Source: Chthoniobacterales bacterium (GTDB lineage Bacteria; Verrucomicrobiota; Verrucomicrobiia; Chthoniobacterales; UBA10450). Taken from it: 10,581 nucleotides of DNA. Shown piece by piece: positions 1-7,095 of this stretch. Every line of letters begins with the position of its first letter. Position 1 is the stretch's first letter. Made by a program: the position numbers and the translations under genes. Under the pieces are notes generated by a model. The model did no database searches, was not told the DNA's origin, and was given only the letters and a program-made list of their open reading frames with translations. The stretch spans positions 1-10,581 of the forward strand of contig JAICXG010000089.1 of NCBI GenBank assembly GCA_025980625.1. Reading direction: 5' to 3'.

Positions 1-232
1 CTAACGACACGACTTTTTCCAGCGCGATCGCGTTCACCACATCCTGGATCGCCTGCATGTCGGCAGCGTCGCTTTTCCAGGCGCCATATCTGACGCCGCT
101 ATCGGTGACGTATTTGGCGAGGAGCCGGTTGTAAGTGTCGATCCAGTTGGGCGTTCGGGCGGCAGGAGAAAGGGGCGCGACCAGCAGGCAGAGGAGGCTG
201 ATCGCAATCCGGTGAAAGAGGAGTTTTGGCAT
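1..232 (-). CDS. Secreted DUF547-type protein, N-terminal part (runs off left edge)
   Basis: Reading the minus strand from the ATG at 232 gives 77 open codons to the window edge with no stop. The first 26 or so residues look like a Sec signal peptide: a short basic start (MPKLLFHR), a hydrophobic core (IAISLLCLLVAPLS), then an A-A-R cleavage region. The mature part, with YNRLLAKYVTDSGVRYGAWK then a helix rich in A, D and Q, resembles the opening of DUF547 proteins (typically L-x-x-Y-V-x-x-G-x-V-x-Y-x-x-L/W-K). DUF547 proteins are usually exported and of unknown biochemical function. The gene lies 74 bp downstream of the glycosyltransferase on the same strand, so co-transcription is plausible. 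No Shine-Dalgarno is visible. The family call rests only on the N-terminus. Confidence 0.72.
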   Translation of the reverse strand, partial: MPKLLFHRIAISLLCLLVAPLSPAARTPNWIDTYNRLLAKYVTDSGVRYGAWKSDAADMQAIQDVVNAIALEKVVSL

Positions 233-306
233 CGGCCAAAGTTTCGACACGGCGAAGTCTGGGGCAAGCGACAAGTGGCTGCTGCCTTCGACAGCCGAGT
301 GACGCG

Positions 307-1509
307 TTACGAATCAATCGCACCGAGCCGCTGAAAAATCTCGCGGAGCGCGCGACCGCTCTTCTCGATCGCGAAAAGCTCGGTCGCGCGGGTGCGTCCT
401 TTCTCGCCTAACGATCGCGCCAGTTCGCGATTCTCGAGCAGGCGAGCGAGGGCGTCGGCGAGGTCGGCCGGCTCATGCTCGGCAACGAGCAGCCCGGTTT
501 CCCCGGCCACGATCATTTCCGGCACGCCACTGACGGGCGTGGAAACAACCGGCAGCGCCGCGGCCATCGCTTCCATGATGACCGTGGGCAGATTGTCCAT
601 TCCTCCACCGGCTTCCGTGACGCAGGGCAGCACGAAGACGGTGCTGCCGGCCAGCCGCGCGATCACTTCCTCCTGCGGCAAAGGCCCGGCGAGCGTCACC
701 GTATTCGTTAGGCCGGCGGCCGCGATCTGCCCGCGCAGGGCGCTTTCGAGCGGACCTTTGCCGATGATTTCGCAGCCAAACTTAAGGCCGCGCCGGTGCA
801 GCAAGGCGCAGGATTCAATCAAATCGGCGAACCCTTTCTTCTCGATCAACCGCCCGATCGAAATCACGAGCGGCGGATCGGCGGAAAAATCGCTCGGCCG
901 AAAGCGATCGAGCTCAATCCCGTTATAGACTCGCACGATCTTGCGGTTGTGGCCGGGAAATCTGTCGCGCAGAAATTGCACTGCGAAATCGCTCACGGTC
1001 ACGACCGCTCCGGCCGCGCCGATCAATTTGCCTAACGAAATCTCAAACGGCTTCGGCGCGAAGATGTCGTTGGCGTGCGCTGTAAAACTGAAGCCGATCC
1101 CAAAGAACCGCTCGATCCACCAGGCGGTACGCGCTGCCATCCCGGCAAAATGCGCGTGCACATGGCGCACCCCGCTTTCGCGCAGCCGCGGCCCGAGCCA
1201 CGCGGCCTGATAGAGGCGCAGGAAATCGGTCTTGCGCCCCCACGCCGCGATCTCGCGCGCCGCTGGTTTCGGGAGCCGACCTTTGCGGACGGCGCGATCG
1301 ATTTCGCGCACCAATTCCTCATCGGGCGGGAGATATTGCACTGCGTTAACGATCGCCGACGCCCAATTCTGCGGCGGCTCATCGGCTGGCCGGCGAATGG
1401 AAAAGACCGCCGGTTCAAGGCCCTGCCGGCGCAACTCGCCGACCTCGCGGTAACAGAATGTCTGGGCAAAGGAGGGAAATCGCTCGAAAAGATAGGCCAA
1501 CCCGCTCAT
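307..1509 (-). CDS. GT4-family glycosyltransferase (WcaL/colanic-acid type)
   Basis: This 400-residue protein is a GT-B retaining glycosyltransferase that probably transfers a sugar from a nucleotide-sugar donor during exopolysaccharide or lipopolysaccharide assembly, acting at the cytoplasmic face of the membrane. Visible marks are an N-terminal acceptor domain with FPSFAQTF-REVGEL (residues 11-26), HVHAHFAG at 116-123 and FTAHANDIF at 142-150. They continue with VYNGIE at 194-199, the donor-domain start SIGRLIEKKGFADLIE (217-232), IIGKGPL (248-254), and the nucleotide-sugar block DNLPTVIMEAMAA (305-317), followed by PVVSTPVSGVPE-GETGLLV. In that block D305 and E313 take the place of the usual E-x7-E pair, as is common in WcaL-like members. 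The donor and product cannot be told from sequence. It diverges from the regulator gene at 1563 and precedes the DUF547 gene. The end (TAA at 307) and ATG start are clear. Confidence 0.9.
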   Translation of the reverse strand: MSGLAYLFERFPSFAQTFCYREVGELRRQGLEPAVFSIRRPADEPPQNWASAIVNAVQYLPPDEELVREIDRAVRKGRLPKPAAREIAAWGRKTDFLRLYQAAWLGPRLRESGVRHVHAHFAGMAARTAWWIERFFGIGFSFTAHANDIFAPKPFEISLGKLIGAAGAVVTVSDFAVQFLRDRFPGHNRKIVRVYNGIELDRFRPSDFSADPPLVISIGRLIEKKGFADLIESCALLHRRGLKFGCEIIGKGPLESALRGQIAAAGLTNTVTLAGPLPQEEVIARLAGSTVFVLPCVTEAGGGMDNLPTVIMEAMAAALPVVSTPVSGVPEMIVAGETGLLVAEHEPADLADALARLLENRELARSLGEKGRTRATELFAIEKSGRALREIFQRLGAIDS

Positions 1510-1562
1510 CGCAGAAGTGTTTACCGGCGAATCCGGGGCTTGAAAAGCGGGCCGCGGCCAAA

Positions 1563-2648
1563 ATGTCCCGGCGTTCCACCGTCCCGCACGACTCTTGCTT
1601 TTCCTCAGGCATGCTTCAGCGCGACTTTTTTGCCTTCTGCAAATCGCTTCAGCTTGTCGAGCTGAAGGCGATCGGCGGGCTCTCGTGCGTGAGGCATTAC
1701 GTGGAGGGCAACGTCATTTACACGACGCAGGATGAGGGTGAAGAGCTTTTCATCATCAACCGCGGCGCGGCCGAGCTGCTGCCGCCCAACGCACGTCCCG
1801 GCACCCCGGCGACCGTGCTTTCGCGTGGCGATATTTTTGGCGAAACCGGCGCCCTGCTTGGCCTGCCCCGGCATCATACCGCGCGCGCCTGCGCTCAACT
1901 CAGCGTGCAATGTTTCCGGCGGAGCGATTTTCCCGAGCTGATGCGACGGGTTCCCTCTTTCTTTCATTTCCTCTCCGAAAAACTGGCCAGCCGGCTCTTT
2001 CAATCGCGCGAGCTAACTCACACCCCTAACAATGCGCTCGAGCTGACCGGCAGCCTCGAGAATTTCGACATCGTCACGATTTATCAAACAATCATCCAAT
2101 CGATGCAGACCGGTCTGCTCACGATCGCGGATGAAGCCGGCGAGACGATCTCGACCTTTTATTTCGAGCGCGGGACGCCGCGCTGGGGCCGCTTCCAGCA
2201 TCTCAGCGGCGAGGAAGCTTTCTGGCAGCTCTTCCTGCACGAGCATCGCGCCGGCACGTTCTTTTTTTCGAACAAGACGCAAGTCGGCATCGATTGGGGC
2301 AAAGGCAGCGCGCTCGCCCGGGGGGCGGATGAGGTTTTGATTAACGCCATCCAGATGCGCGATCAGTTCCAGGACCTGCGCAACCGGATGCGCGGGCAAA
2401 ACGCGCGACTGAAACGGCGGCAGTTGAACCTGACCTGGGACGTCCCTGAGTTTGAGGATTTGCGCCCGGTCGCGGAAGAAATCTGGCAACTGGCCTACAA
2501 CGACGAGCTCAGTCTGACGGAGCTGCACAGCCGCAGCGAATTCTGCGATTGGAAAATCTACAAGACTGTCGAGCAGATGGTCCGCGCTGGCCTTTTCGAG
2601 CTCGAGAACGGCAAAGAACAAGCGGCATTGCTGGAGACTAACGAATGA
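1563..2648 (+). CDS. Cyclic-nucleotide-binding domain plus DUF4388 (PATAN) regulator
   Basis: From the ATG at 1563 the protein has 361 residues. Residues about 17-145 form a cNMP-binding beta-roll: YVEGNVIYTTQDEGEELFII-NRG, then a phosphate-binding cassette FGETGALLGLPRHHT in which E94 and R103 are spaced as in protein kinase A-type cassettes, so nucleotide binding looks intact. Residues about 160-240 (LTGSLENFDIVTIYQTI, then TGLLTI, YFERGTPRW, GEEAFWQLF and GTFFF) match DUF4388/PATAN, a domain of bacterial signalling proteins. The C-terminus (about 300-350) is helical, ending KIYKTVEQMVRAGLFEL, and resembles a winged-helix fold. It is probably a cytoplasmic signalling or regulatory protein with unknown output. 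The ATG at 1611, just before the conserved domain, is an alternative start; the open frame also reaches 1458, but that would overlap the divergent glycosyltransferase. Its stop overlaps the lipoprotein start by 4 bp. Confidence 0.85.
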   Translation: MSRRSTVPHDSCFSSGMLQRDFFAFCKSLQLVELKAIGGLSCVRHYVEGNVIYTTQDEGEELFIINRGAAELLPPNARPGTPATVLSRGDIFGETGALLGLPRHHTARACAQLSVQCFRRSDFPELMRRVPSFFHFLSEKLASRLFQSRELTHTPNNALELTGSLENFDIVTIYQTIIQSMQTGLLTIADEAGETISTFYFERGTPRWGRFQHLSGEEAFWQLFLHEHRAGTFFFSNKTQVGIDWGKGSALARGADEVLINAIQMRDQFQDLRNRMRGQNARLKRRQLNLTWDVPEFEDLRPVAEEIWQLAYNDELSLTELHSRSEFCDWKIYKTVEQMVRAGLFELENGKEQAALLETNE

Positions 2649-2908
2649 CAACCGCGGCTCGCGTACTCGTTTTTGTGCTGCTGGCTGCGCTACCGTTCTC
2701 CGGTTGCTCCATGCTCACCGCGCAGGGGCGACGCGAGCGCGCTTATGCGCATTATGTCGCGAGATCGAGCAAGGGCCGAGTGAAACAACAACGGCGGTTA
2801 AGTTCGCTGCGTGCTCGCATTCCCGAGCTCTTCCCGAGCCCGCCGGTCGTCACAACCGGCACCTCAGGACCGGAGTCGGTCACAAGCAGCGAAGGCGGCG
2901 GAGAGTAA
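2645..2908 (+). CDS. Small predicted lipoprotein, hypothetical
   Basis: This 87-residue protein is not a family I recognise. It begins MTTAARVLVFVLLAALPFSGCS, with a hydrophobic core followed by F-S-G-C, a slightly non-standard lipobox that would make C21 the lipidated cysteine. The rest is short and polar: an Arg-rich stretch (GRRERAYAHYVARSSKGRVK) and a Ser/Gly/Glu tail, so it may be a small envelope-anchored peptide. The start is well supported: GGAG at 2633-2636 lies 8 bases before the ATG, and that ATG overlaps the TGA of the upstream regulator (ATGA), which implies translational coupling. It meets yciA tail to tail with 15 bp between stops. The role is unknown; coupling suggests a link with the cNMP/DUF4388 regulator. 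Confidence 0.62.
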   Translation: MTTAARVLVFVLLAALPFSGCSMLTAQGRRERAYAHYVARSSKGRVKQQRRLSSLRARIPELFPSPPVVTTGTSGPESVTSSEGGGE

Positions 2909-2914
2909 TAGTCG

Positions 2915-2922
2915 CCTAACGA
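2915..2922 (-). repeat. TYGTTAGG motif copy between convergent genes
   Basis: On the minus strand this 8-mer reads TCGTTAGG. It occupies most of the 15-bp gap between the stop of the small lipoprotein and the stop of yciA, outside any coding frame. It is one of 11 exact copies in the window; the full list is under findings. Confidence 0.6.
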
Positions 2923-2923
2923 A

Positions 2924-3322
2924 TCACGAAGCGCGCCGCACGGGAATGGGCGAGCCGGACTCATCGACCGCGACATAGGTGAAAACGGCCCGCGTCACCA
3001 GACAACGTTCCTGCCCGCGGTAGCGCTGCGCCCACACTTCGACCGGGATCTTCATTGAGCTGCGCCCGATGCTTTCGACCCGCGCGTAACACGCGATCGT
3101 GTCGCCCACGCGCACTGGCTGGAGAAACGACATCCCGTCCACCGCGACCGTGACGACCCGCGAGCGCGCCGTTTTCGAGGCGAGAATCCCACTGCCCAGA
3201 TCCATTTGCGACATGATCCAGCCACCGAAAATGTCGCCGCTCGGGTTCGTATCCGCTGGCATCGCGATCGTGCGAATGACCAGTTCGCCGGCTGGGCCTT
3301 CGGTCGTCTCGAATGAATCCAT
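2924..3322 (-). CDS. yciA: Acyl-CoA thioester hydrolase, YciA type (hotdog fold)
   Basis: This 132-residue protein, the same length as E. coli YciA as I recall it, hydrolyses acyl-CoA thioesters to free acid and CoA in the cytosol. The family signature is complete: RTIAMPADTNPSGDIFGGW followed by IMSQMDLGSGILA (residues about 17-48) carries the catalytic Asp and the hotdog helix. VVTVAVDGMSFLQPVRVGD, then CYARVESIGRSSMKIPVEVW, complete the beta sheet. The ATG at 3322 is chosen because the family begins close before this block. The frame stays open to 3382, but those extra codons run through the octamer repeat and do not resemble the family. It follows queA on the same strand with a 101-bp gap filled mostly by that repeat. 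No Shine-Dalgarno is seen. Confidence 0.92.
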   Translation of the reverse strand: MDSFETTEGPAGELVIRTIAMPADTNPSGDIFGGWIMSQMDLGSGILASKTARSRVVTVAVDGMSFLQPVRVGDTIACYARVESIGRSSMKIPVEVWAQRYRGQERCLVTRAVFTYVAVDESGSPIPVRRAS

Positions 3323-3340
3323 GTGGGCATGATAACCGCA

Positions 3341-3423
3341 GGGTTGAAGCGATAAAGCGCTGAAGCGTTGAAGCGCGAGCAATCAACCCGCTTCAACCCT
3401 TCAACGCTTTAACCCTTCCACGC
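3341..3423. repeat. Octamer inverted-repeat element, copy 1 (queA-yciA gap)
   Basis: The left arm (3341-3377) is built of 8-base units GGGTTGAA, GCGATAAA, GCGCTGAA and GCGTTGAA plus GCGCG. The right arm (3387-3423) is built of TTCAACCC, TTCAACGC, TTTAACCC and TTCCACGC. Read in reverse complement, the right arm matches the left at about 30 of 37 positions, so the whole can fold into a long imperfect hairpin with a loop of about 9 bases. The units are degenerate, unlike the near-perfect array at 9285-9488, suggesting an older member of the same family. It ends one base before the queA stop codon and starts 18 bp upstream of the yciA ATG. Confidence 0.85.
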
Positions 3424-4404
3424 TCACAGGATCAGCATGCAATCGCCGTAGCTGTAGAAGCGATAGCGTTCCCGGACTGCTTCCGCATACGCGCGAAGGA
3501 CGAATTCGCGACCGGCAAACGCCGCCACCAGCATGAGCAGAGTCGAGCGCGGAAGATGGAAATTCGTCAGCAATCGATCGACCGCACGAAAGCGATAGGG
3601 CGGGCGAATGAAAATGTCGGTCGCAGCTTCCTGAGCAAAGAGGCGGCCGTCGCGGCGTTCCGCGGCTTCGAGCACTCGCACACTGGTCGTTCCAACCGCC
3701 AGAATTTCTTCCGCGGCGTTGATCGCGCTGGCCGCTTCTTCTGAAATCGTGAAGCGCTCCTCGTGCATCCGGTGCTCGGCGATCGTTTCACTTTGCACCG
3801 GGCGAAAGGTTCCCGGCCCCACATGCAAAGTGATGAAGGCGTGCGGAAGCTTCGCCAGAATCTCAGGCGTAAAATGCAACCCGGCAGTCGGCGCTGCGAC
3901 TGCGCCCGCTCTCTTTGCGAAGACCGTTTGGTAGCGCGTCGCATCTTCCGCATCGGCGTCGCGGCGGAGATAAGGCGGGAGCGGAATTTCCCCGATGCGG
4001 TAGGGATCGATCGCGCGCTCGAAACGCACCAGGCGCTCGCCTCCTTCCAGGATTTCTCCGACACCTCCCGTAACTCCGTCGAGCGTCGCGGTCGCGCCGC
4101 GCCGCATCTTGCGACCGGGCCTAACGAGACATTTCCAAGTCTTGGAATCGAGCTGATCGAGGAAAAGAAACTCGATCGCGCCGTCATCGGAAAAGCGCCG
4201 GGCCGGCAGCACCTTCGTATCGTTGAGGACGAGAAGGTCGCCCGGCCTGACGAACTCCGGCAGATCGAGGAACTGCCGGTGCGCGATCGTCTCTCGCGCG
4301 CGACCGAGCACCATCATGCGCGCGTCCTCGCGCCGCGGCAATGGTCGCTGCGCGATCAGCTCTTTCGGCAGGTCATAATCATAATCGGCGAGCCGCTCGC
4401 TCAT
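3424..4404 (-). CDS. queA: S-adenosylmethionine:tRNA ribosyltransferase-isomerase (QueA)
   Basis: QueA moves the ribosyl part of S-adenosylmethionine onto preQ1 already in tRNA, forming epoxyqueuosine, the penultimate step of queuosine synthesis at the wobble position of GUN anticodons. The 326-residue sequence carries the family blocks in order: YDYDLPKELIAQRPL (8-22), DLLVLNDTKVLPARR (56-70), RYQTVFAKRAGAVAAPTAGL (157-176), HVGPGTFRPV (194-203), VGTTSVRVLEAA (237-248), LLTNFHLPRSTLLMLVAAF (278-296), and a YRFYSYGDCMLIL end. It is some 20-30 residues shorter than the E. coli enzyme, partly because the segment after LPARRF is compact. The ATG at 4404 places the first conserved block at the usual distance. 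No other queuosine gene is in the window. Confidence 0.97.
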   Translation of the reverse strand: MSERLADYDYDLPKELIAQRPLPRREDARMMVLGRARETIAHRQFLDLPEFVRPGDLLVLNDTKVLPARRFSDDGAIEFLFLDQLDSKTWKCLVRPGRKMRRGATATLDGVTGGVGEILEGGERLVRFERAIDPYRIGEIPLPPYLRRDADAEDATRYQTVFAKRAGAVAAPTAGLHFTPEILAKLPHAFITLHVGPGTFRPVQSETIAEHRMHEERFTISEEAASAINAAEEILAVGTTSVRVLEAAERRDGRLFAQEAATDIFIRPPYRFRAVDRLLTNFHLPRSTLLMLVAAFAGREFVLRAYAEAVRERYRFYSYGDCMLIL

Positions 4405-4448
4405 CGCTCATGGTAGCGCAACGTTCCCGGTTGCTCGAAAAAACAGCT

Positions 4449-4570
4449 TCGTAGCACAGGCATCCTGCCTGTGGGGCCACCGGGCGTCCCGCCCGGTGAC
4501 TGGTTGGCGGCGGTTCAAAAGGCCAGGTTGCCTCGTGGTCCCCACAGGCCAGGGACGGACTGTGCTACGA
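4449..4570. mobile_element. Palindromic MITE/REP-like element with 11-bp terminal inverted repeats
   Basis: The ends are perfect 11-bp inverted repeats, TCGTAGCACAG at 4449-4459 and CTGTGCTACGA at 4560-4570. A second, inner pair (GCCTGTGGGG before CCAC on the left; the complement of GCCTGTGGGGACCAC at about 4533-4547 on the right) extends the symmetry. Inside the left half are two perfect hairpins: ACAGGCA/TGCCTGT (4456-4472) and CACCGGGCG/CGCCCGGTG (4478-4498). No transposase is encoded. Its chance minus-strand translation includes HRQDACAT, which I recall as a frequent spurious peptide in Verrucomicrobia and Planctomycetes annotations, so this is probably a dispersed family. Six A bases at 4438-4443 (a U-tract on the minus strand) follow its left end, so it may also help end transcription of the secreted-protein gene. 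No target-site duplication is obvious. Confidence 0.72.
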
Positions 4571-4582
4571 GTAGCCGCTGGG

Positions 4583-6181
4583 CTACGGCACAACCGTCAG
4601 TGTAAGATCGTTGCCGTCCCCGCCCGAATAGCTGGCCTGGAGATTGTTTCCGTTCACAGTTACGATCCCGCCATCAGCCAGGTTACTGAAGGTGCCACTG
4701 ATTGGGTTCGCGCTCGTGTTGCTGATTACGGTCAGGACCGTGCCGCGCCGGATTCGGTTCTGACTGCTGGAGCTGATCGCAATTGTGCCGCCGTTAATGG
4801 TCACTCCATTGGCAATCACCTTGTCGGTTTGCACCCGGCTTTTGTTGCCTTTGAAGGTGTAGGTGTAAGTCGCGTCCGAGTTAACGGTGAGGGCGCTCTG
4901 GATCGTGAGGGTGACTTGCTTGTTCGTCCCGATCCCCGGAGTCAGAAATGCTCCGGTCCCGCTCCCAGTCCCAACGGTGACAGCACCCGCGATGATCCCG
5001 CTCCCGCCTAGCGTGCCGGCATTGATGCTTACTGCTCCTGTGCCGGTGCCCGACCCAGCCCTGTTACTTACAACCAGGCTGCCTTGGGTAAGAGTCGTTC
5101 CGCCGGTGTAAAGATTGGCGCCAGTTAAAGACAAACTGCCTGTTCCCATCTTGCTCAAAAAGCCAGTTCCACTGCCGCCGCTCGGATCGCCTGGGTGAAG
5201 CACACCAGAGAAGGTTGTGCTGAGTGAGTTGGTGCCGACGATGAGAGTCGCTTTACCGAGATAGATTTGCCCGTCCCCTTCGATCGAGCCGATCGACAGA
5301 CTCGGCCCGCTGTGAGCGCTCATGTCCATGTAACCGTTGCCAAAGACTTCCAACCGCGCTGTTCCACCGATAGAAGAGCCCTCGAAACTGATACGGCCGC
5401 CTCCACCTCCGCCACTCCCGCCATTCGCGATCAGCGTCGCGTTACCCGCGCTTGGCTTGTTAAAGCGAAACAAAGTCACGCCGCCATCGGCAGCCGCGAC
5501 GGCAGCGCCATCATTGATAATCGTGGCTTCTTCAGCCGAAGTGCCGAGATAGAAGAAATTTGTCTGACCACCGACTCCTCCCGGCACGCTGGCGCCGAGA
5601 TTATGAAGAATCGCGTCTCCCGCGCCTCCTATCTGGAAGGAGATCTGGGCAGGAAAGTCGGTGGGTACGTTGGTCGCTTGCTGCGTAAACCTGACAGGAC
5701 CAATAATTGTCGGCTGATCACAGCTGAACCCTACTGTATCGCCTCCTACTGCCTCAGCAACAAAGTTCTGTTCGACAGGTGAGTCATTTTCGAGGCTTAG
5801 ACCAATTTCTACCGGTAGGCCGGGGAGGGCCGTGATTGTAAATGGCGATGCATCTGCTTCAAAAATAATGTTTCCCACAATAGTGTTTTGGGACACTTGG
5901 ATATTAGTGATACTTGAAGTTGAGAAAAACGCGGTCCCCTCGAAATTGGGAACCTTGCCTGAGGACCAATTTGCTGGGTTATTCCAATTATTGTCCACAG
6001 GAGTAGCCAACCAGGTGCCATCATCTGAGTAAGCCATTTGAGTTAGCAGAAGAAGCGAGGCAGTCGATAGATACTTAGCGAGTTTCGTTATTCTCGCAAC
6101 AGGGGTCAGACTGAGAGATAAGGAATGAAGAATCGGATGCCTCGCGCTCGCGCGATCCGCAGAAAAGGAATGCTTGTTCAC
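4583..6181 (-). CDS. Secreted autotransporter-associated beta-strand-repeat protein
   Basis: This 532-residue exported protein starts with GTG at 6181. After a long polar N-region, a hydrophobic stretch (YLSTASLLLLTQMAYS, 37-52) ends in A-Y-S, a good signal peptidase I site. The mature start has the DNNWNNPANWSSGKVPN block (63-79) common at the front of secreted Verrucomicrobia/Planctomycetes repeat proteins. The body is Gly/Ser/Thr/Asn-rich beta-helix-like sequence with one clear autotransporter-associated repeat (LSKMGTGSLSLTGANLYTGG, then TTLTQGSLVVSN, about 342-373) and a poly-Gly run at 254-262. It ends GGDGNDLTLTVVP, usual for this group. I see no C-terminal beta-barrel, PEP-CTERM signal or anchor, so it may be released or held by other means. 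Its base composition is visibly more AT-rich than its neighbours, and its codon use differs. Confidence 0.82.
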   Translation of the reverse strand: MNKHSFSADRASARHPILHSLSLSLTPVARITKLAKYLSTASLLLLTQMAYSDDGTWLATPVDNNWNNPANWSSGKVPNFEGTAFFSTSSITNIQVSQNTIVGNIIFEADASPFTITALPGLPVEIGLSLENDSPVEQNFVAEAVGGDTVGFSCDQPTIIGPVRFTQQATNVPTDFPAQISFQIGGAGDAILHNLGASVPGGVGGQTNFFYLGTSAEEATIINDGAAVAAADGGVTLFRFNKPSAGNATLIANGGSGGGGGGRISFEGSSIGGTARLEVFGNGYMDMSAHSGPSLSIGSIEGDGQIYLGKATLIVGTNSLSTTFSGVLHPGDPSGGSGTGFLSKMGTGSLSLTGANLYTGGTTLTQGSLVVSNRAGSGTGTGAVSINAGTLGGSGIIAGAVTVGTGSGTGAFLTPGIGTNKQVTLTIQSALTVNSDATYTYTFKGNKSRVQTDKVIANGVTINGGTIAISSSSQNRIRRGTVLTVISNTSANPISGTFSNLADGGIVTVNGNNLQASYSGGDGNDLTLTVVP

Positions 6182-6255
6182 GGGCTGTTGCGTTTCGCTG
6201 TCGAGGAGAACAGAAATTCGAAGGCCAAGTCAAGGCTTTTGCCGAAGAATTTCCG

Positions 6256-7068
6256 GTGTTCCCGCTTGCGCCAGGCGCGCTTGAAATGAGAGATAGCTCT
6301 GTGCGCAATCCAAATTCTTTCGAAGAGGCGATTCAGCTCACCGTCGCTCTCCTGAAACGCGTCCGGCGCGAAACCGATCATCCGCCCCGGGCCAGCCGGA
6401 CGGCGCTCGCCCGTTTGAACGAGCTCCCGCTAATTGTTAGGCAGAATGGAAACAACAAAGCGGCACGGCTTGCGCCTTTGCGGGAGAAAGTAGCGATTTG
6501 CACCCGCTGCCCACAACTCGTTTCCTCTCGCACCCAGACCGTTTTCGGGGTTGGCAATGCGGACGCGGAATTGATGTTCATCGGCGAAGCCCCCGGCGCC
6601 GATGAAGACCGGCAGGGCGAACCCTTCGTCGGCCGGGCCGGTCAACTGCTGACAAAAATTATCGGCGCGATGGGTTTCACCCGCGACGAGGTTTACATCG
6701 CGAATGTGCTGAAATGCCGGCCGCACATGCCGCCGGGCGCGCCCGGGAACCGCCCGCCGACACCTGACGAGATGGCGACCTGTCTTCCCTACCTGACCGA
6801 ACAGATCGAAATCATTCAACCGAAGGTGCTGGTCGCGCTCGGGGCCACGGCAGTTGAGGGATTGTTAGGGCGACGCGAGACAATGAGTAAGATGCGCGGC
6901 CGCTGGCACAGCTACGGCGAGACGCCGCTCATGATCACATTTCATCCTTCCTATCTCTTGCGAAACCAGAGCAACACCGAGAAGCGCAAGGTCTGGGAAG
7001 ACATGCTCGAGGTGCTGGAGCGCCTCGGCCGGCCAATCACCGAAAAACAACGCAGCTATTTTCGTTAG
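6256..7068 (+). CDS. Uracil-DNA glycosylase, family 4 (iron-sulfur type)
   Basis: This enzyme removes uracil from DNA (from cytosine deamination or dUTP use), beginning base-excision repair. The 270-residue sequence has the family 4 features: four cysteines for a 4Fe-4S cluster (C82 and C85 in ICTRCPQL, C154 in NVLKCRP, C176 in ATCLPYL), the active-site motif GEAPGADEDRQGEPFVGRAG (110-129) and the second motif HPSYLLR (230-236). The catalytic core begins near residue 75. The preceding 70 residues are a variable extension seen in some bacterial members. An ATG at 6286 is an equally possible start, and neither has a Shine-Dalgarno. It diverges from the secreted-protein gene and meets the stress-protein gene tail to tail. 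The TAG stop lies inside a TYGTTAGG motif. Confidence 0.94.
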   Translation: MFPLAPGALEMRDSSVRNPNSFEEAIQLTVALLKRVRRETDHPPRASRTALARLNELPLIVRQNGNNKAARLAPLREKVAICTRCPQLVSSRTQTVFGVGNADAELMFIGEAPGADEDRQGEPFVGRAGQLLTKIIGAMGFTRDEVYIANVLKCRPHMPPGAPGNRPPTPDEMATCLPYLTEQIEIIQPKVLVALGATAVEGLLGRRETMSKMRGRWHSYGETPLMITFHPSYLLRNQSNTEKRKVWEDMLEVLERLGRPITEKQRSYFR

Positions 7069-7082
7069 GTTGACTCGTTAGG
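7062..7082 (+). repeat. Tandem pair of TYGTTAGG motifs at a convergent gene boundary
   Basis: TCGTTAGG occurs at 7062-7069 and 7075-7082, 13 bp apart in the same orientation, in and just after the uracil-DNA glycosylase stop (TAG at 7066-7068) and before the stress-protein stop at 7096. I see no hairpin here, so it is not an ordinary terminator. Other exact copies on the plus strand start at 705, 6434, 6862 and 10393; on the minus strand they occupy 407-414, 1031-1038, 2025-2032, 2915-2922 and 4120-4127. Confidence 0.65.
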
Positions 7083-7095
7083 CGTTCTCGTATGC

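Noticed and set aside
392..928. Long plus-strand open frame opposite the glycosyltransferase
   Set aside because: It lies wholly antisense to a clear GT4 gene, has no recognisable domain, and is typical of frame shadows in GC-rich DNA.
2013..2651. 212-codon minus-strand frame opposite the cNMP/DUF4388 gene
   Set aside because: The sense frame carries two recognised domains; the antisense product has no motifs and would overlap the gene completely.
3323..3382. N-terminal extension of yciA
   Set aside because: The extra codons translate the octamer repeat and do not resemble the family, which starts close to the ATG at 3322.
3763..4416. 217-codon plus-strand frame opposite queA
   Set aside because: The queA frame is fully conserved; the antisense frame is a by-product of its codon use.
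4408..4593. Small minus-strand gene in the queA-secreted protein gap
   Set aside because: Its sequence is the translation of the palindromic element (including HRQDACAT), a known type of spurious prediction.
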